Positions 18,873-28,297 are shown, numbered from the stretch's first letter. The stretch: DNA of 64,000 bases from an uncultured Lachnospiraceae bacterium (GCA_902781505.1 CACZJL010000010.1:1-64000); one strand, 5' to 3'. The notes: a model not told the origin generated them from the sequence alone. Numbers and translations: made by a program.

Positions 18873-20186
18873 ATGGGCAGACGATATAAAGAGAATAAAA
18901 ATTTCAGGCTCGCGGCAAATATACTGTTGCTGTTCCTGATTTCAAGGTTGATCATGGTGCTGGTCTGGGGCATCTTTGATCTGGCCCTTCACAGAACGGA
19001 TACCTTCTCATTCGCAATGAACGAGTGGGATGCGAAGCGGTATTGGTTTATGGTGGAAAATGGTTACACCTTCCCGTGGGATTTTAACCCGCAGGCAAAC
19101 TGGGCGTTCTTCCCGGGCTACATGCTGGCGTGCATGGGTGTGAAGGCGCTGACATTCTTTAAACTTGATACATACTGGTGCGGCATGCTGGTGTCTAATA
19201 CCTGTATCGTGCTCGCAGCCTTCTGGGCCGTGAAATACCTCGGCCTCACAGGTGCTGCATCCGGCACACAGGCTGGAACCGGCTCAGGTGCTGCGCCCGG
19301 CACACAGGCGGCAGGCGGACGTGCTGACAGTCTCAGAGTCGAAGATATCAGCCTGATTCATAAAGAGGGCGGAAGATGGCATGTGGATTTCTGGCATAAC
19401 AATCTGCTGATTGCCTTTCTGATGATGTTTGCGCCGTACACATTTTACTTTGCTTCCATGTACACGGAATCTATGTTCGTGTTCATGATTGTTCTGACTC
19501 TGTATTTTTCAAAAAAGAGAAACTTTACAGCTGCCGGGATTGCAGCAATGGTGGCCTCGAGTACAAGAATTGTGGGATGCCTTCTGGTGTTCCCGATTAT
19601 TTTTGAACTATTTCTCTTCCTGCAGGAAGAAGGCGCTGTTGAAAGCGGACGATTCACGTTAAGGAGGGGCGCCACTTTTGTTATAGAGATGCTGAAGCGC
19701 CCGGGGAAAATGATTAACGTTTTAATGGCACCGATGGGGACATTTGCCTATATGGAATTTTTGTATTTTTTCTGCGGAGATGCATGGGCGTTTAAAAACG
19801 TACAGATTGCCTGGAGAGAAGATCATTACTTCCCGGTAATCGGCGTAATGTTCAAGGCTGTTACAAACCAGATTGAAGATCGATATACCTACATGGGGTG
19901 GTTCTGTGTGGCCATGTTTGTGGTCTATTTTTACATGTGGAAGAAGAGAAGAATCACGGAGAGTTTCTTTGGAATTCTCTCTCTGTTGGTTCCGCTGACA
20001 TCACATGTCATGAGTACCTGCCGTTTTACGGTCGGTTCTTTTGTCATCTTTTTAGGATTCACAGACCTCTTTCTGGAAGGATATAAGAAACATAAAAAAC
20101 TCGCGTTTTGCGGGCTCTTTGTACTATTTGCGCTGGAAATCTTCCTGTTGTTTAACTGGTATAATTCTGACGCATGGTTGATGTAA
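18873..20186 (+). CDS. PIG-V-like mannosyltransferase (GT-C)
   Basis: A 437-residue polytopic protein with the PIG-V/GT76-type motif EWDAKRYWFMVENGY (51-65) and NWAFFPGY (76-83) after the first helix. These enzymes take a hexose, usually mannose, from a polyprenyl-phosphate donor outside the membrane. Residues about 125-150 form a Gly/Ala/Thr/Gln linker, coded by an imperfect 36-nt tandem duplication, that is unusual for the family and lies just before the membrane helix at about 173. The GT2 synthase at 21774 is the likely source of its lipid-linked donor. Confidence 0.82.
   Translation: MGRRYKENKNFRLAANILLLFLISRLIMVLVWGIFDLALHRTDTFSFAMNEWDAKRYWFMVENGYTFPWDFNPQANWAFFPGYMLACMGVKALTFFKLDTYWCGMLVSNTCIVLAAFWAVKYLGLTGAASGTQAGTGSGAAPGTQAAGGRADSLRVEDISLIHKEGGRWHVDFWHNNLLIAFLMMFAPYTFYFASMYTESMFVFMIVLTLYFSKKRNFTAAGIAAMVASSTRIVGCLLVFPIIFELFLFLQEEGAVESGRFTLRRGATFVIEMLKRPGKMINVLMAPMGTFAYMEFLYFFCGDAWAFKNVQIAWREDHYFPVIGVMFKAVTNQIEDRYTYMGWFCVAMFVVYFYMWKKRRITESFFGILSLLVPLTSHVMSTCRFTVGSFVIFLGFTDLFLEGYKKHKKLAFCGLFVLFALEIFLLFNWYNSDAWLM
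19251..19309 (+). repeat. Imperfect 36-bp tandem duplication inside the PIG-V-like gene
   Basis: A 23-nt segment at 19251-19273 recurs at 19287-19309 with 21 identical bases, a period of 36 nt that keeps the frame. It encodes the repeated GAASGTQA/GAAPGTQA linker. Confidence 0.8.
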
Positions 20187-20208
20187 GGGGACAAAAATAA
20201 GAGGCATA

Positions 20209-21630
20209 ATGGCAGTAGATAAAAGAGATAAAAAAATCTGCTTTCACAGAAGGCGGTGGTTGATTCGGCAGGCAATTCTGCTTGTTCTTTCCCTGGCGTT
20301 CTTAGGCGTAACGGTGGTTCTTTTAATCGAAAAGATGAATGAAAATACCAGTCGGAACCCCGGAGAAGCTGCACAGACGCAGGTTGCTCAGGATGCAGGC
20401 GATGAGCAGACAGAAGACGTGCCGGATGTTGAATCAGATGAAGAAATGGAAGAGATTCTTGCTGCGAATCCATATGCGGCAGAGTTTTTAAAGAAAATAG
20501 CAGGAATGAGTGAAGATCAGATGGCATCAACACCATTTCCGGCATCAGAAATCGATTCGTTTTTTGAAAACGTTTTGAATCATGATTCCGCAAGTCCGGT
20601 CTGGTTTAATCCGAATCGACCGGACTACGCGGGAGTTATCCCGTATGACGGCAAGGCAAGAAATATCACCTGCTGGGGTGATTCCATGACTGAGGGGTAT
20701 GGCTCGGAAGGTGGAACGGTTACGTTATCTGACGGCAGTGTGAGGGACATTTCCTTTATCAATTATCCACAGAGACTTCAGGAACTGACAGGGATAACAA
20801 CGAATAACTGTGGTGTCGGCGGCGAAACAAGCATTGATATTGCGGTGCGACAGGGCGGTATTGAAATGGTGACCGACCGTAACGTCGTTGTAACGGCAGA
20901 AGGTTCAGATGACTTTCAGCTTGTGAATACCTATAACGGCGAAGTTGTCTATCTTGATAACTACAGCGGTTTTGGTGAGACTATGGAAGATCAGTTAAAT
21001 CACGTCTATGTCAATAACCGTCTGTTTGAGCTGTCCCTCGAAGATGAAATTTTTCATCTGACGTTGCCGTCTGATGCATCAGCAGATTTTACATCGGGTG
21101 TTGCCGGAGATGGAGTATCTGAAAGTGCCGGCAGCGCCGCGAAAACACGCAGCACATCTCAACCACGTTCCTACATGGTTCCGGAAGGAACAAGGGTGTA
21201 CACAGCGGCAAGTCAGTCGTTTGAAGGAGATATCCTGATTATTGAGATGGGAAGTAATGGTGGCTGGGATGACCTGTCACAGCTCATCGAGCAGTATGAC
21301 GCGATGTTAACTTACGCAAATTGCGATTATTACATCATCCTTGGTGATACCGATGCCCCACTGTTTAACGCAGGGCTTGGCGAGGATGAGTGGGAAGCAA
21401 CATTACGAGCGGCGTTTGGAGACCATTTCATGAATATGCGGACCTATTTAATGGAAAATGGTTTGAAGGATAACAACCTGACACCGACATACGCGGACGC
21501 ACTTCGCCTGGTGAAGGGCGGTATTTCTGATCAGCTTCGCGCAGACTGGACTCATTTAAATGCGAACGGTTATTACTCCAAAGGACTTGGCGTCTACAAA
21601 AAGGGCGTTGAGCTCGGCTACTGGAAGTAA
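20209..21630 (+). CDS. Membrane-anchored SGNH/GDSL hydrolase-like protein
   Basis: This 473-residue protein has a cytoplasmic N-tail rich in Arg/Lys, one membrane helix (22-41), an acidic linker and an extracytoplasmic SGNH domain. The GDS nucleophile motif is at 157-159 (CWGDSMTEGYG), GVGGETS supplies the Gly block, EMGSNGG the Asn block, and D446-x2-H449 (DWTHLNANGY) the catalytic Asp/His. Such proteins add or remove O-acyl groups on glycans. It ends the second glycan unit. The spacing of the ribosome site (AGAGGC) is acceptable. Whether it is an esterase or a transferase cannot be told. Confidence 0.85.
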   Translation: MAVDKRDKKICFHRRRWLIRQAILLVLSLAFLGVTVVLLIEKMNENTSRNPGEAAQTQVAQDAGDEQTEDVPDVESDEEMEEILAANPYAAEFLKKIAGMSEDQMASTPFPASEIDSFFENVLNHDSASPVWFNPNRPDYAGVIPYDGKARNITCWGDSMTEGYGSEGGTVTLSDGSVRDISFINYPQRLQELTGITTNNCGVGGETSIDIAVRQGGIEMVTDRNVVVTAEGSDDFQLVNTYNGEVVYLDNYSGFGETMEDQLNHVYVNNRLFELSLEDEIFHLTLPSDASADFTSGVAGDGVSESAGSAAKTRSTSQPRSYMVPEGTRVYTAASQSFEGDILIIEMGSNGGWDDLSQLIEQYDAMLTYANCDYYIILGDTDAPLFNAGLGEDEWEATLRAAFGDHFMNMRTYLMENGLKDNNLTPTYADALRLVKGGISDQLRADWTHLNANGYYSKGLGVYKKGVELGYWK

Positions 21631-21653
21631 GCGATGCGAGATTGTTAATTTAT

Positions 21654-21682
21654 TTGCGAAAGCAGATAGAAAGTATTATAAT
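21654..21682 (+). promoter_or_regulatory. Promoter of the lipid-sugar synthase gene
   Basis: TTGCGA (21654-21659), a 17-bp spacer and a perfect TATAAT (21677-21682) lie about 90 nt before the start at 21774. Confidence 0.75.
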
Positions 21683-21773
21683 AAGCTGGATTTTAGCAAA
21701 GGTGCGGTCTTAAAAATTAGATTGACACCATTCACTTTTGAAGGCAGAGTCCTTTGTATTTGGAGGTAGTTTT

Positions 21774-22520
21774 ATGGCAAAGGTATCAGTAGTAGTACCA
21801 ACATTTAACGAGAGCAAAAACATCTTAAACCTGGTAACACAGGTAAATGACGCATTAAAGAATGTAGATTATGAAATCATCTTCGTAGATGATTCCAAGG
21901 ATAATACACCGGACGTAATCCGTGATGTAGCCAAGGATTTCCCACAGGTTCGTTTAGAGCACCGTGAAGGTGAAAGCGGACTTGCAACCGCAGTATTAAA
22001 GGGATTTGAACTTGCAGAGGGCGACTACCTCGCATGCATGGACGCAGATCTTCAGCATCCACCAATCGTACTGAAGTATATGTACAAGGCTATGGAAGCA
22101 GGAGCAGACTTCTGTATCCCTTCCCGTCTGATTCCGGGTGGCGATGACGGCGGTCTTAACTGGTACAGAAAGTTCGTATCCTGGACAGCAAGAAAGATGG
22201 GACAGATTGCCCTTCCTTGCATCCGTCAGATTTCCGATCCTACAAGCGGCCTCTTCATGTTCCGTAAGGAATGTATCAAAGATGCAGATCTTCAGCCAAT
22301 CGGCTGGAAGATTATGATCGAAGTACTTGCTATGGGTTCCTATAAGAAGGTTATTGAGATTCCTTACAAATTCCAGCAGAGAACAGAGGGCGAATCCAAG
22401 CTTTCCAAGAAGGTTACAATGGAGTACATCGAGCAGTTAAAGAACTTGAAGAAGAGATACAACAAGGAGAACCACTACACAGTTGAAAAGTGGTCCATGG
22501 CTCGCATGATGCAGGACTAA
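21774..22520 (+). CDS. GT2 polyprenyl-phosphate mannose/hexose synthase, DPM1-like
   Basis: ATG 21774 is preceded by TGGAGGT. The 248-residue protein is a soluble GT-A enzyme with PTFNES near the N-terminus, VDDSKDNT, MDADLQHPP (the DAD metal site) and a C-terminal QQRTEGESKLS segment, all typical of dolichol-phosphate mannose synthase-like enzymes without membrane helices. It probably makes undecaprenyl-phosphate hexose for the GT-C proteins upstream. It has its own promoter and is closed by a terminator, so it is a one-gene unit set inside the glycan locus. Confidence 0.9.
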   Translation: MAKVSVVVPTFNESKNILNLVTQVNDALKNVDYEIIFVDDSKDNTPDVIRDVAKDFPQVRLEHREGESGLATAVLKGFELAEGDYLACMDADLQHPPIVLKYMYKAMEAGADFCIPSRLIPGGDDGGLNWYRKFVSWTARKMGQIALPCIRQISDPTSGLFMFRKECIKDADLQPIGWKIMIEVLAMGSYKKVIEIPYKFQQRTEGESKLSKKVTMEYIEQLKNLKKRYNKENHYTVEKWSMARMMQD

Positions 22521-22538
22521 ACTAATTAAAACACTTCG

Positions 22539-22621
22539 GACTCCGATTGCAGATAAGTGACTTAAAGCACGTGAAAATGCGCTTTTAGGACCTTTAAATC
22601 CGCAATCGGAGTCTTCTTTTT
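22539..22621 (+). terminator. Long-stem terminator with a 51-nt loop
   Basis: GACTCCGATTGC (22539-22550) pairs perfectly with 22602-22613, and after one mismatch GAT (22552-22554) pairs with ATC (22598-22600). The intervening loop holds a small AAAGC/GCTTT hairpin. TTCTTTTT follows. The large loop is unusual for a simple terminator. Confidence 0.75.
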
Positions 22622-22633
22622 CGCACGTAACTG

Positions 22634-22642
22634 TGCTAGAAT
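22634..22642 (+). promoter_or_regulatory. Possible extended -10 promoter of the acylation genes
   Basis: TGCTAGAAT (22634-22642) is an extended -10 element 40 nt before the MBOAT start. The -35 at 22614-22619 (TTCTTT) is poor and overlaps the upstream terminator U-run. Confidence 0.4.
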
Positions 22643-22681
22643 TTAAGTGATTCAAGTACTTTTGAAAACGAGGAAACAACT

Positions 22682-24196
22682 ATGTCCTTTATATCTGCAG
22701 GTTTCTTTCTGATTCTGGCAATTACTGCTTTCGTTTACTATCTTGTGCCAAAAAAATATCAGTGGATAGTTCTGCTTATCATGAGCATAAGTTTTTATAC
22801 GGCAAGTCAGACGAAATTCCTTTTCTATATCCTGTTCACAGGGCTTTCCACCTATGTGGCTGGTGTCAGAATTGGGCTTTCTGTCAGCAAAAAGAGAAGA
22901 AAAATGTGGCTGCTTCTGGCACTGTTTTCAAACTTTGGAATTCTGGTTGCCTTAAAATACCTGAATTTCTTTGTTGAGAATCTCAATGCACTGCTTTCAG
23001 TCGTTCCAGGCTCCACGTCGATTCATCCATTTATCCTTCTGCTGCCACTTGGCGTTTCATTCTACACCTTTCAGTCCATGAGTTATGTGATTGATGTGTA
23101 CCAGAAGAAATACGAATACGAAAAAAATCTGTTCAAAATCCTTTTGTTCACTTCCTTCCTTCCACAGCTTCTGCAGGGACCGATTGGCCGTTACGACCGC
23201 CTAGCACCGCAGTATTTTAACGGTCAGAAGTTTGATTTAAAGCAGGTCGAATATGGTGTTCAGAGAATCCTCTGGGGTCTTGGTAAGAAGATGATTATTG
23301 CAGACCGCGCCAATGCAGTCGTGACGTCCATCTTTTCCAGACTCGATATCTATCAGGGTGCCTATATCGTACTCGGACTTTTAATGTACAGTGTCGAGCT
23401 GTACTGTGACTTCTCCGGCGGAATTGACGTTGTCATCGGTGCCGCCGAAGTATTCGGCATAAAATTTGATGAGAATTTCAGACAGCCGTATTTCAGCAAG
23501 GACATCGGTGAATTCTGGAGAAGATGGCACATCACGCTGGGCACGTGGATGAAAGACTACATCTTCTATCCATTTTCCATTTCAAAGCACATGCTTACCT
23601 TTGGCAAATGGTGCCGTAAGAAGTTCGGTAAGAATATCGGCAAGGTCGTGCCAATTGCGATTGCCAACCTTCTGGTTTTCTTCGTTGTCGGCGTGTGGCA
23701 TGGCGCGAACTGGAAATACATTCTGTACGGTATTTATAACGGCGTAATTATCGCCGCAAGTGCCCTTTTAAAGCCGGTTTATGGCAAATGCAGAACCGCA
23801 CTTCACATCAATGTGAAGTCAAAGGGCTGGATGGGATTTCAGATGCTTCGAACCTTTATACTTGTAAATATTTCCTGGCTCTTTGATATCTGCAAGGATG
23901 CAGGTGAGGCGTTCTATGCGTTCGGGCTGATGTTTAAAAACTTCAATGTACAGGCGTTATTTACAGGCAATCTGTTAAAGATGGGCTTGAATTTACGAGA
24001 CTACAAGGTGCTTGGTATCGGACTTCTGATTCTTCTGATTTCTTCTATCATGAAGGAGAGAGGAATTAATTTGCGAGATTTTGTCGCAGACAGACCGCTG
24101 CCGGTGAGGTGGGCGCTGTACTTTATTCTCGTCTTTGCCACAGCTCCGTTCGGATTTGTCGGAGCCGGAAGTAACTTTATCTACGCACAGTTTTGA
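22682..24196 (+). CDS. MBOAT family O-acyltransferase (AlgI/DltB-like)
   Basis: A 504-residue polytopic membrane protein with the MBOAT hallmark GVWHGANW, placing the catalytic His at residue 340, and the conserved upstream QGPIGRYDR and DFSGGIDV segments. These enzymes take an acyl group, usually acetyl, from a cytoplasmic thioester donor across the membrane for O-acylation of an extracellular glycan. The next gene encodes the expected SGNH partner, as in alginate (AlgI/AlgX) and peptidoglycan (PatA/PatB) systems. It is likely to acylate the polymer made by this locus. Confidence 0.93.
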   Translation: MSFISAGFFLILAITAFVYYLVPKKYQWIVLLIMSISFYTASQTKFLFYILFTGLSTYVAGVRIGLSVSKKRRKMWLLLALFSNFGILVALKYLNFFVENLNALLSVVPGSTSIHPFILLLPLGVSFYTFQSMSYVIDVYQKKYEYEKNLFKILLFTSFLPQLLQGPIGRYDRLAPQYFNGQKFDLKQVEYGVQRILWGLGKKMIIADRANAVVTSIFSRLDIYQGAYIVLGLLMYSVELYCDFSGGIDVVIGAAEVFGIKFDENFRQPYFSKDIGEFWRRWHITLGTWMKDYIFYPFSISKHMLTFGKWCRKKFGKNIGKVVPIAIANLLVFFVVGVWHGANWKYILYGIYNGVIIAASALLKPVYGKCRTALHINVKSKGWMGFQMLRTFILVNISWLFDICKDAGEAFYAFGLMFKNFNVQALFTGNLLKMGLNLRDYKVLGIGLLILLISSIMKERGINLRDFVADRPLPVRWALYFILVFATAPFGFVGAGSNFIYAQF

Positions 24197-24240
24197 TGCG
24201 GAACAAAAGTCTTTTATCAGGCTGGTGCCGGAGGTTTGTT

Positions 24241-25275
24241 TTGAAGAAAAAATTAGCAGCAGTGGTGATTTTTCTCATTATCTGCGTGACGTTTAATTCC
24301 CTGGCGAATTATTGTCTGATTCAGCCGGGGCTCGCAAGAACTGTATATAACGATGCAAAAAAGGGCGGATACGATGTGATTCTGGTCGGTGCATCCCATG
24401 GTTCCTACGGCCTTGATCCTGAGGTGATCGAACAGGAAACAGGATTGAAAACAATGAATATGTGCATGGGTGGAGAGTTCTTTATTGATTCTTATTACAC
24501 TCTGTGCTATGCGCTTCAGTATTCGAGTCCGAAGCAGGTGGTCTTAGATATTGACTATCAATATCTGATCAACCGCGACAAGCAGAGCCTTTTGTTTAAC
24601 AACGAATATAACGGCTTCCCGGATGGACTTTTGAAGTTGCGTTACTTGGCAAGACGAATTCTGCCTGAAGATTTCAGAGGTGCATTCCTTCCATGGACGA
24701 ATTACTGGCAGTGCTATAAGTACATCCCCAAAACCATAGAAAAAAAGCAGTCGGATGCCTATAAAAATTACGAGCCTTCAGTTGTTGACATGAATCCGTA
24801 CGACCATTATTACGGTGGAGGATTTGTCTATCGTGATAGCGAATATAAAAAAGATACCACACCGGCGATTTACTGGGATGAGAGCAAAGTCTCATCAAGT
24901 GAGCTCTACTACATTAAAAAGATTGTAAAGCTGTGCAAATCACAGGGCATCAATATTGTATTCACTACGATTACGCAGGATCCGGATATGATCAGTGATC
25001 AGCTGTCACGTTTTGCGGATGCGGATACCTATATTTCGAATCTGGCCAATACACTTGATGTGGATTATTATAATTTTAATTATCTGACTCAGGAAAAGTT
25101 TGCAAGAGACGCTTCAAACTTTTATGATAGGGAGGGACATATGTATGGTGAAACAGCAGAAAGGTTCTCCCGCATATTCGGCAAGGTACTTTATAAAGCC
25201 TGGCAGGGCGAAGAAGCAGAGGATTTAAAGGCCGATTACTTTACCTCAACATATGCAGAATTGTACAGGAAATAA
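24241..25275 (+). CDS. SGNH-like partner of the MBOAT acyltransferase
   Basis: Two starts are possible. ATG 24196 overlaps the MBOAT stop but has no ribosome site. TTG 24241 follows a clear GGAGG at 6-nt spacing and gives MKKKLAAVV, a clean signal-anchor start, so it is preferred (344 residues). The membrane helix spans about 5-27. The extracytoplasmic domain has VGASHGSYG (about 49-57), as in DltD/AlgX-type proteins, and a late DREGH segment that may supply the Asp/His pair. It should receive the acyl group from the MBOAT protein and place it on the glycan. Confidence 0.85.
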   Translation: MKKKLAAVVIFLIICVTFNSLANYCLIQPGLARTVYNDAKKGGYDVILVGASHGSYGLDPEVIEQETGLKTMNMCMGGEFFIDSYYTLCYALQYSSPKQVVLDIDYQYLINRDKQSLLFNNEYNGFPDGLLKLRYLARRILPEDFRGAFLPWTNYWQCYKYIPKTIEKKQSDAYKNYEPSVVDMNPYDHYYGGGFVYRDSEYKKDTTPAIYWDESKVSSSELYYIKKIVKLCKSQGINIVFTTITQDPDMISDQLSRFADADTYISNLANTLDVDYYNFNYLTQEKFARDASNFYDREGHMYGETAERFSRIFGKVLYKAWQGEEAEDLKADYFTSTYAELYRK

Positions 25276-25301
25276 GGACGCAAGCGCCTTAGATATAAAA
25301 G

Positions 25302-25317
25302 TGCCGGATTCCCGGCA
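25302..25317 (+). other. Small hairpin before the galE ribosome site
   Basis: TGCCGG and CCGGCA pair around an ATTC loop just upstream of AGGAG. No U-run follows. It may mark an RNA processing or stability site between the acylation genes and galE. Confidence 0.4.
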
Positions 25318-25331
25318 GACAGGAGTACTCT

Positions 25332-26348
25332 ATGAATATTTTAGTAACTGGTGGTGCAGGCTACATTGGAAGCCATACGGTAGTAGAACTTATGAAAGCG
25401 GGAATCGATGTTGTCGTTGTCGACAATCTCGTAAATTCCAGCAAAGAATCCTTAAAGAGAGTAGAAGCAATCACAGGTAAGGCTGTTCCTTTTGTAGAAG
25501 CTGATATCCGTGACCGCGCTGCAATGAAGAAGATTTTTGCAGAGAATAAATTTGACGCTGTCATTCATTTTGCAGGCTTAAAGGCGGTAGGTGAATCCGT
25601 TCAGAAGCCTCTTATGTACTATGAAAACAACATCTCCGGTTCTCTCGTATTATTTGAGGAAATGGCCGCAGCTGGCTGCAAGAATATTATCTTCTCTTCA
25701 TCTGCAACGGTTTATGGAGATCCTGCCTTTGTTCCGATTACTGAGGAATGCCCAAAGGGAAAAATCACAAACCCTTACGGCAGGACAAAGGATATGCTTG
25801 AGCAGATCTTAACAGACATTCAGACAGCAGACCCTGACTGGAATGTCATTTTACTCCGTTACTTCAACCCAATCGGCGCCCATGAATCCGGCACCATTGG
25901 TGAGAATCCAAACGGAATTCCAAACAACCTCATGCCTTACATCACACAGGTTGCGGTTGGCAAGTTAAAGGAACTCGGTGTATTCGGAAATGACTATGAT
26001 ACACCGGACGGTACCTGCATTCGTGACTACATCCATGTAGTTGACCTAGCAGATGGTCATGTTAAGGCATTAAACAGAATTCAGCAGAATCCTGGCCTTG
26101 CCATTTATAATCTCGGCACGGGAACAGGTTCTTCAGTTCTTGATGTCATTCATGCATTCGAAGAGGCAAATGGCGTGAAGATTCCATTTTCCTTTAAACC
26201 AAGAAGGGCGGGCGATGTAGCTGTTAATTACTGTGACGCTGCCAAGGCGAAGAAAGAGCTCGGCTGGGAAGCAAAGTTCAACCTGACCGACATGTGCAGA
26301 GATTCCTGGAGATGGCAGAAGAATAATCCGAACGGATATGAAGACTGA
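25332..26348 (+). CDS. galE: UDP-glucose 4-epimerase
   Basis: GalE interconverts UDP-glucose and UDP-galactose through an NAD-bound 4-keto intermediate. The 338-residue length is standard. GGAGYIG (7-13) binds NAD, and NPYGRTK carries the catalytic Tyr-x3-Lys, with SSSATVYG supplying the serine. AGGAG precedes the ATG. It lies 56 nt after the acylation genes and provides UDP-galactose for the Glf enzyme at the other end of the locus, as well as for the Leloir pathway. Confidence 0.97.
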   Translation: MNILVTGGAGYIGSHTVVELMKAGIDVVVVDNLVNSSKESLKRVEAITGKAVPFVEADIRDRAAMKKIFAENKFDAVIHFAGLKAVGESVQKPLMYYENNISGSLVLFEEMAAAGCKNIIFSSSATVYGDPAFVPITEECPKGKITNPYGRTKDMLEQILTDIQTADPDWNVILLRYFNPIGAHESGTIGENPNGIPNNLMPYITQVAVGKLKELGVFGNDYDTPDGTCIRDYIHVVDLADGHVKALNRIQQNPGLAIYNLGTGTGSSVLDVIHAFEEANGVKIPFSFKPRRAGDVAVNYCDAAKAKKELGWEAKFNLTDMCRDSWRWQKNNPNGYED

Positions 26349-26438
26349 TTACAGTGTTGATTCGTAATGCTGCGCCGATGTGTGGAAAGAGGCGTAATAC
26401 GGAGCGTTAAGCCTTACAGAAGAAAAAGGAGCGAGATA

Positions 26439-27794
26439 ATGGGCAAATATTTTGGAACAGACGGCTTCCGCGGTGAAGCTAATGTAAATTTAACAGTAGA
26501 GCATGCATTCAAGGTTGGACGTTTCCTAGGCTGGTACTACGGCAAAGACCATGAAAACGGCAAGGCCAAGGTTGTCATTGGTAAGGACACGCGACGTTCT
26601 TCCTACATGTTCGAGTATTCTTTGGTTGCAGGTCTGGTAGCATCCGGTGCTGATGCCTATCTGTTACATGTAACGACAACACCAAGTGTTTCTTATGTCA
26701 CAAGAATTGACGATTTTGACTGTGGAATCATGATTTCTGCAAGCCACAATCCTTACTACGATAACGGCATCAAGCTCATCAATGCAAGGGGTGAGAAGAT
26801 GGACGAAGGAACCATCGGTGAGATTGAAAAATACCTCGATGGGGAAGTGGCTGAGCTTCCTTATGCAACAAGAGAGCAGGTCGGAACAACCGTTGACTAT
26901 GCATCCGGAAGGAATCGCTACATGGGCCATATCATGAGCCTTGCGCAGTATTCCTTCAAGGGCTACCGCATCGGTATTGATTCGGCAAATGGTTCTTCCT
27001 GGCAGATGGCGAAGTCTATATTCGATGCGCTCGGTGCCAAGACTTATGTGATTCACGCTGAACCGAACGGTACAAATATCAACGAGGACTGTGGTTCTAC
27101 TCACATGGAGAGCCTTCAGGATTTAGTAAGACGGGAGCATCTTGACTGTGGTTTCGCATTTGACGGTGATGCAGACAGATGTCTTGCAGTTGATGAGAAC
27201 GGTAATATCATCAGCGGTGACCACATTCTTTACATGTCCGGTGTTTATATGAAGAACAAGGGCACCTTAACAGGAAACAAGGTTGTTACAACTGTTATGA
27301 GTAACTTCGGCCTGTATAAGGCATTTGATGCAGCCGGTATTGAATATGAAAAGACAGCTGTCGGCGATAAGTACGTATATGAAAATATGTTTCAGAACGG
27401 CTACCGCATCGGTGGTGAGCAGTCCGGACATATCATCTACAGCAAGTACGAGACAACAGGTGATGGTCTTGTTACAGCAATCAAGATGATGGAAGTTATG
27501 ATTGCTTCTAAGAAGACATTCTCTCAGCTTTGCGAGAATCTGGTTATCTATCCTCAGGTATTAAAGAATGTCCGTGTTACAGATAAGGAGAAGGCACAGG
27601 CCGATGCTGACGTTCAGGCAGCAGTTGCAGCTGTTGCTGAATCTCTTGGTAACGATGGAAGAATCCTCGTTCGTCCATCCGGTACAGAGCCTCTGGTTCG
27701 TGTCATGGTTGAAGCAGATAGCGTGGAAACCTGTGAGAAGTATGTCGAGCAGGTCATTGACGTAATTCGTGAAAAAGGATTTATGGTGGAATGA
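26439..27794 (+). CDS. glmM: Phosphoglucosamine mutase
   Basis: GlmM converts glucosamine 6-phosphate to glucosamine 1-phosphate for UDP-GlcNAc synthesis. ATG 26439 behind AAAAGGAG gives 451 residues, the standard length, starting MGKYFGTDGFRG. The active serine is Ser102 in SASHNP, the metal loop is DGDADR and the sugar loop GEQSGH. It lies 90 nt after galE and shares a 4-nt ATGA overlap with the next gene. Confidence 0.97.
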   Translation: MGKYFGTDGFRGEANVNLTVEHAFKVGRFLGWYYGKDHENGKAKVVIGKDTRRSSYMFEYSLVAGLVASGADAYLLHVTTTPSVSYVTRIDDFDCGIMISASHNPYYDNGIKLINARGEKMDEGTIGEIEKYLDGEVAELPYATREQVGTTVDYASGRNRYMGHIMSLAQYSFKGYRIGIDSANGSSWQMAKSIFDALGAKTYVIHAEPNGTNINEDCGSTHMESLQDLVRREHLDCGFAFDGDADRCLAVDENGNIISGDHILYMSGVYMKNKGTLTGNKVVTTVMSNFGLYKAFDAAGIEYEKTAVGDKYVYENMFQNGYRIGGEQSGHIIYSKYETTGDGLVTAIKMMEVMIASKKTFSQLCENLVIYPQVLKNVRVTDKEKAQADADVQAAVAAVAESLGNDGRILVRPSGTEPLVRVMVEADSVETCEKYVEQVIDVIREKGFMVE

Positions 27795-28297
27795 AAGACA
27801 CAGATTTGATGAATTCCATGATGGGAAGCAAATGGCGTTTAATCAGTGTGATTGGCGGCCTGTTTGCCATCATCGGAAGTATTCTGAATATGATGACAGT
27901 GAGCTCTTCAGACGGAAAGCAGACGATTGATGTCAGTGTTCTTGATGGAATCGGCTTTTCCGATGTGGTCGGTAAGATTACGGTGGCGTGCATCGTTCTT
28001 GCCATCCTGGCTGTGATTTTAAACAGCCTGAAAGCCGGATTGATTCTGGCTTCTGCAAGTTCACTCTTCGTGGCAGCAGATATGATATCGACGGCTTTGA
28101 TTGGCAGAGGGTTCTATGGAAGCGGCTCTAAGCTTTCCATCGGACTTGGTGGATTCATCATGCTGGCCGGCTGCATCTTCATGCAGACCGCGCTTCTTAA
28201 AGGAATGCTCGCCGCACCAGCCGCTTCCGCAGAGGACACATCTGAAGCAGATGAAGCTGCGTCGCAGTCCGCCGCCGCACCTGCAGAAAAAGAATGA
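27791..28297 (+). CDS. Four-helix membrane protein of unknown function
   Basis: This 168-residue protein overlaps the glmM stop by 4 nt, so translation is coupled. Four hydrophobic helices are visible at about 16-38, 57-77, 80-98 and 112-137, followed by an Ala/Glu/Ser-rich, probably disordered tail. There are no motifs I recognise. The tight link to glmM is notable, but no role in amino-sugar metabolism can be claimed. Confidence 0.75.
   Translation: MKDTDLMNSMMGSKWRLISVIGGLFAIIGSILNMMTVSSSDGKQTIDVSVLDGIGFSDVVGKITVACIVLAILAVILNSLKAGLILASASSLFVAADMISTALIGRGFYGSGSKLSIGLGGFIMLAGCIFMQTALLKGMLAAPAASAEDTSEADEAASQSAAAPAEKE

Noticed and set aside
21722..21727. Perfect TTGACA before the GT2 gene
   Set aside because: At 16-18 bp downstream there is no acceptable -10 (CAGAGT region); the promoter at 21654-21682 is much better.
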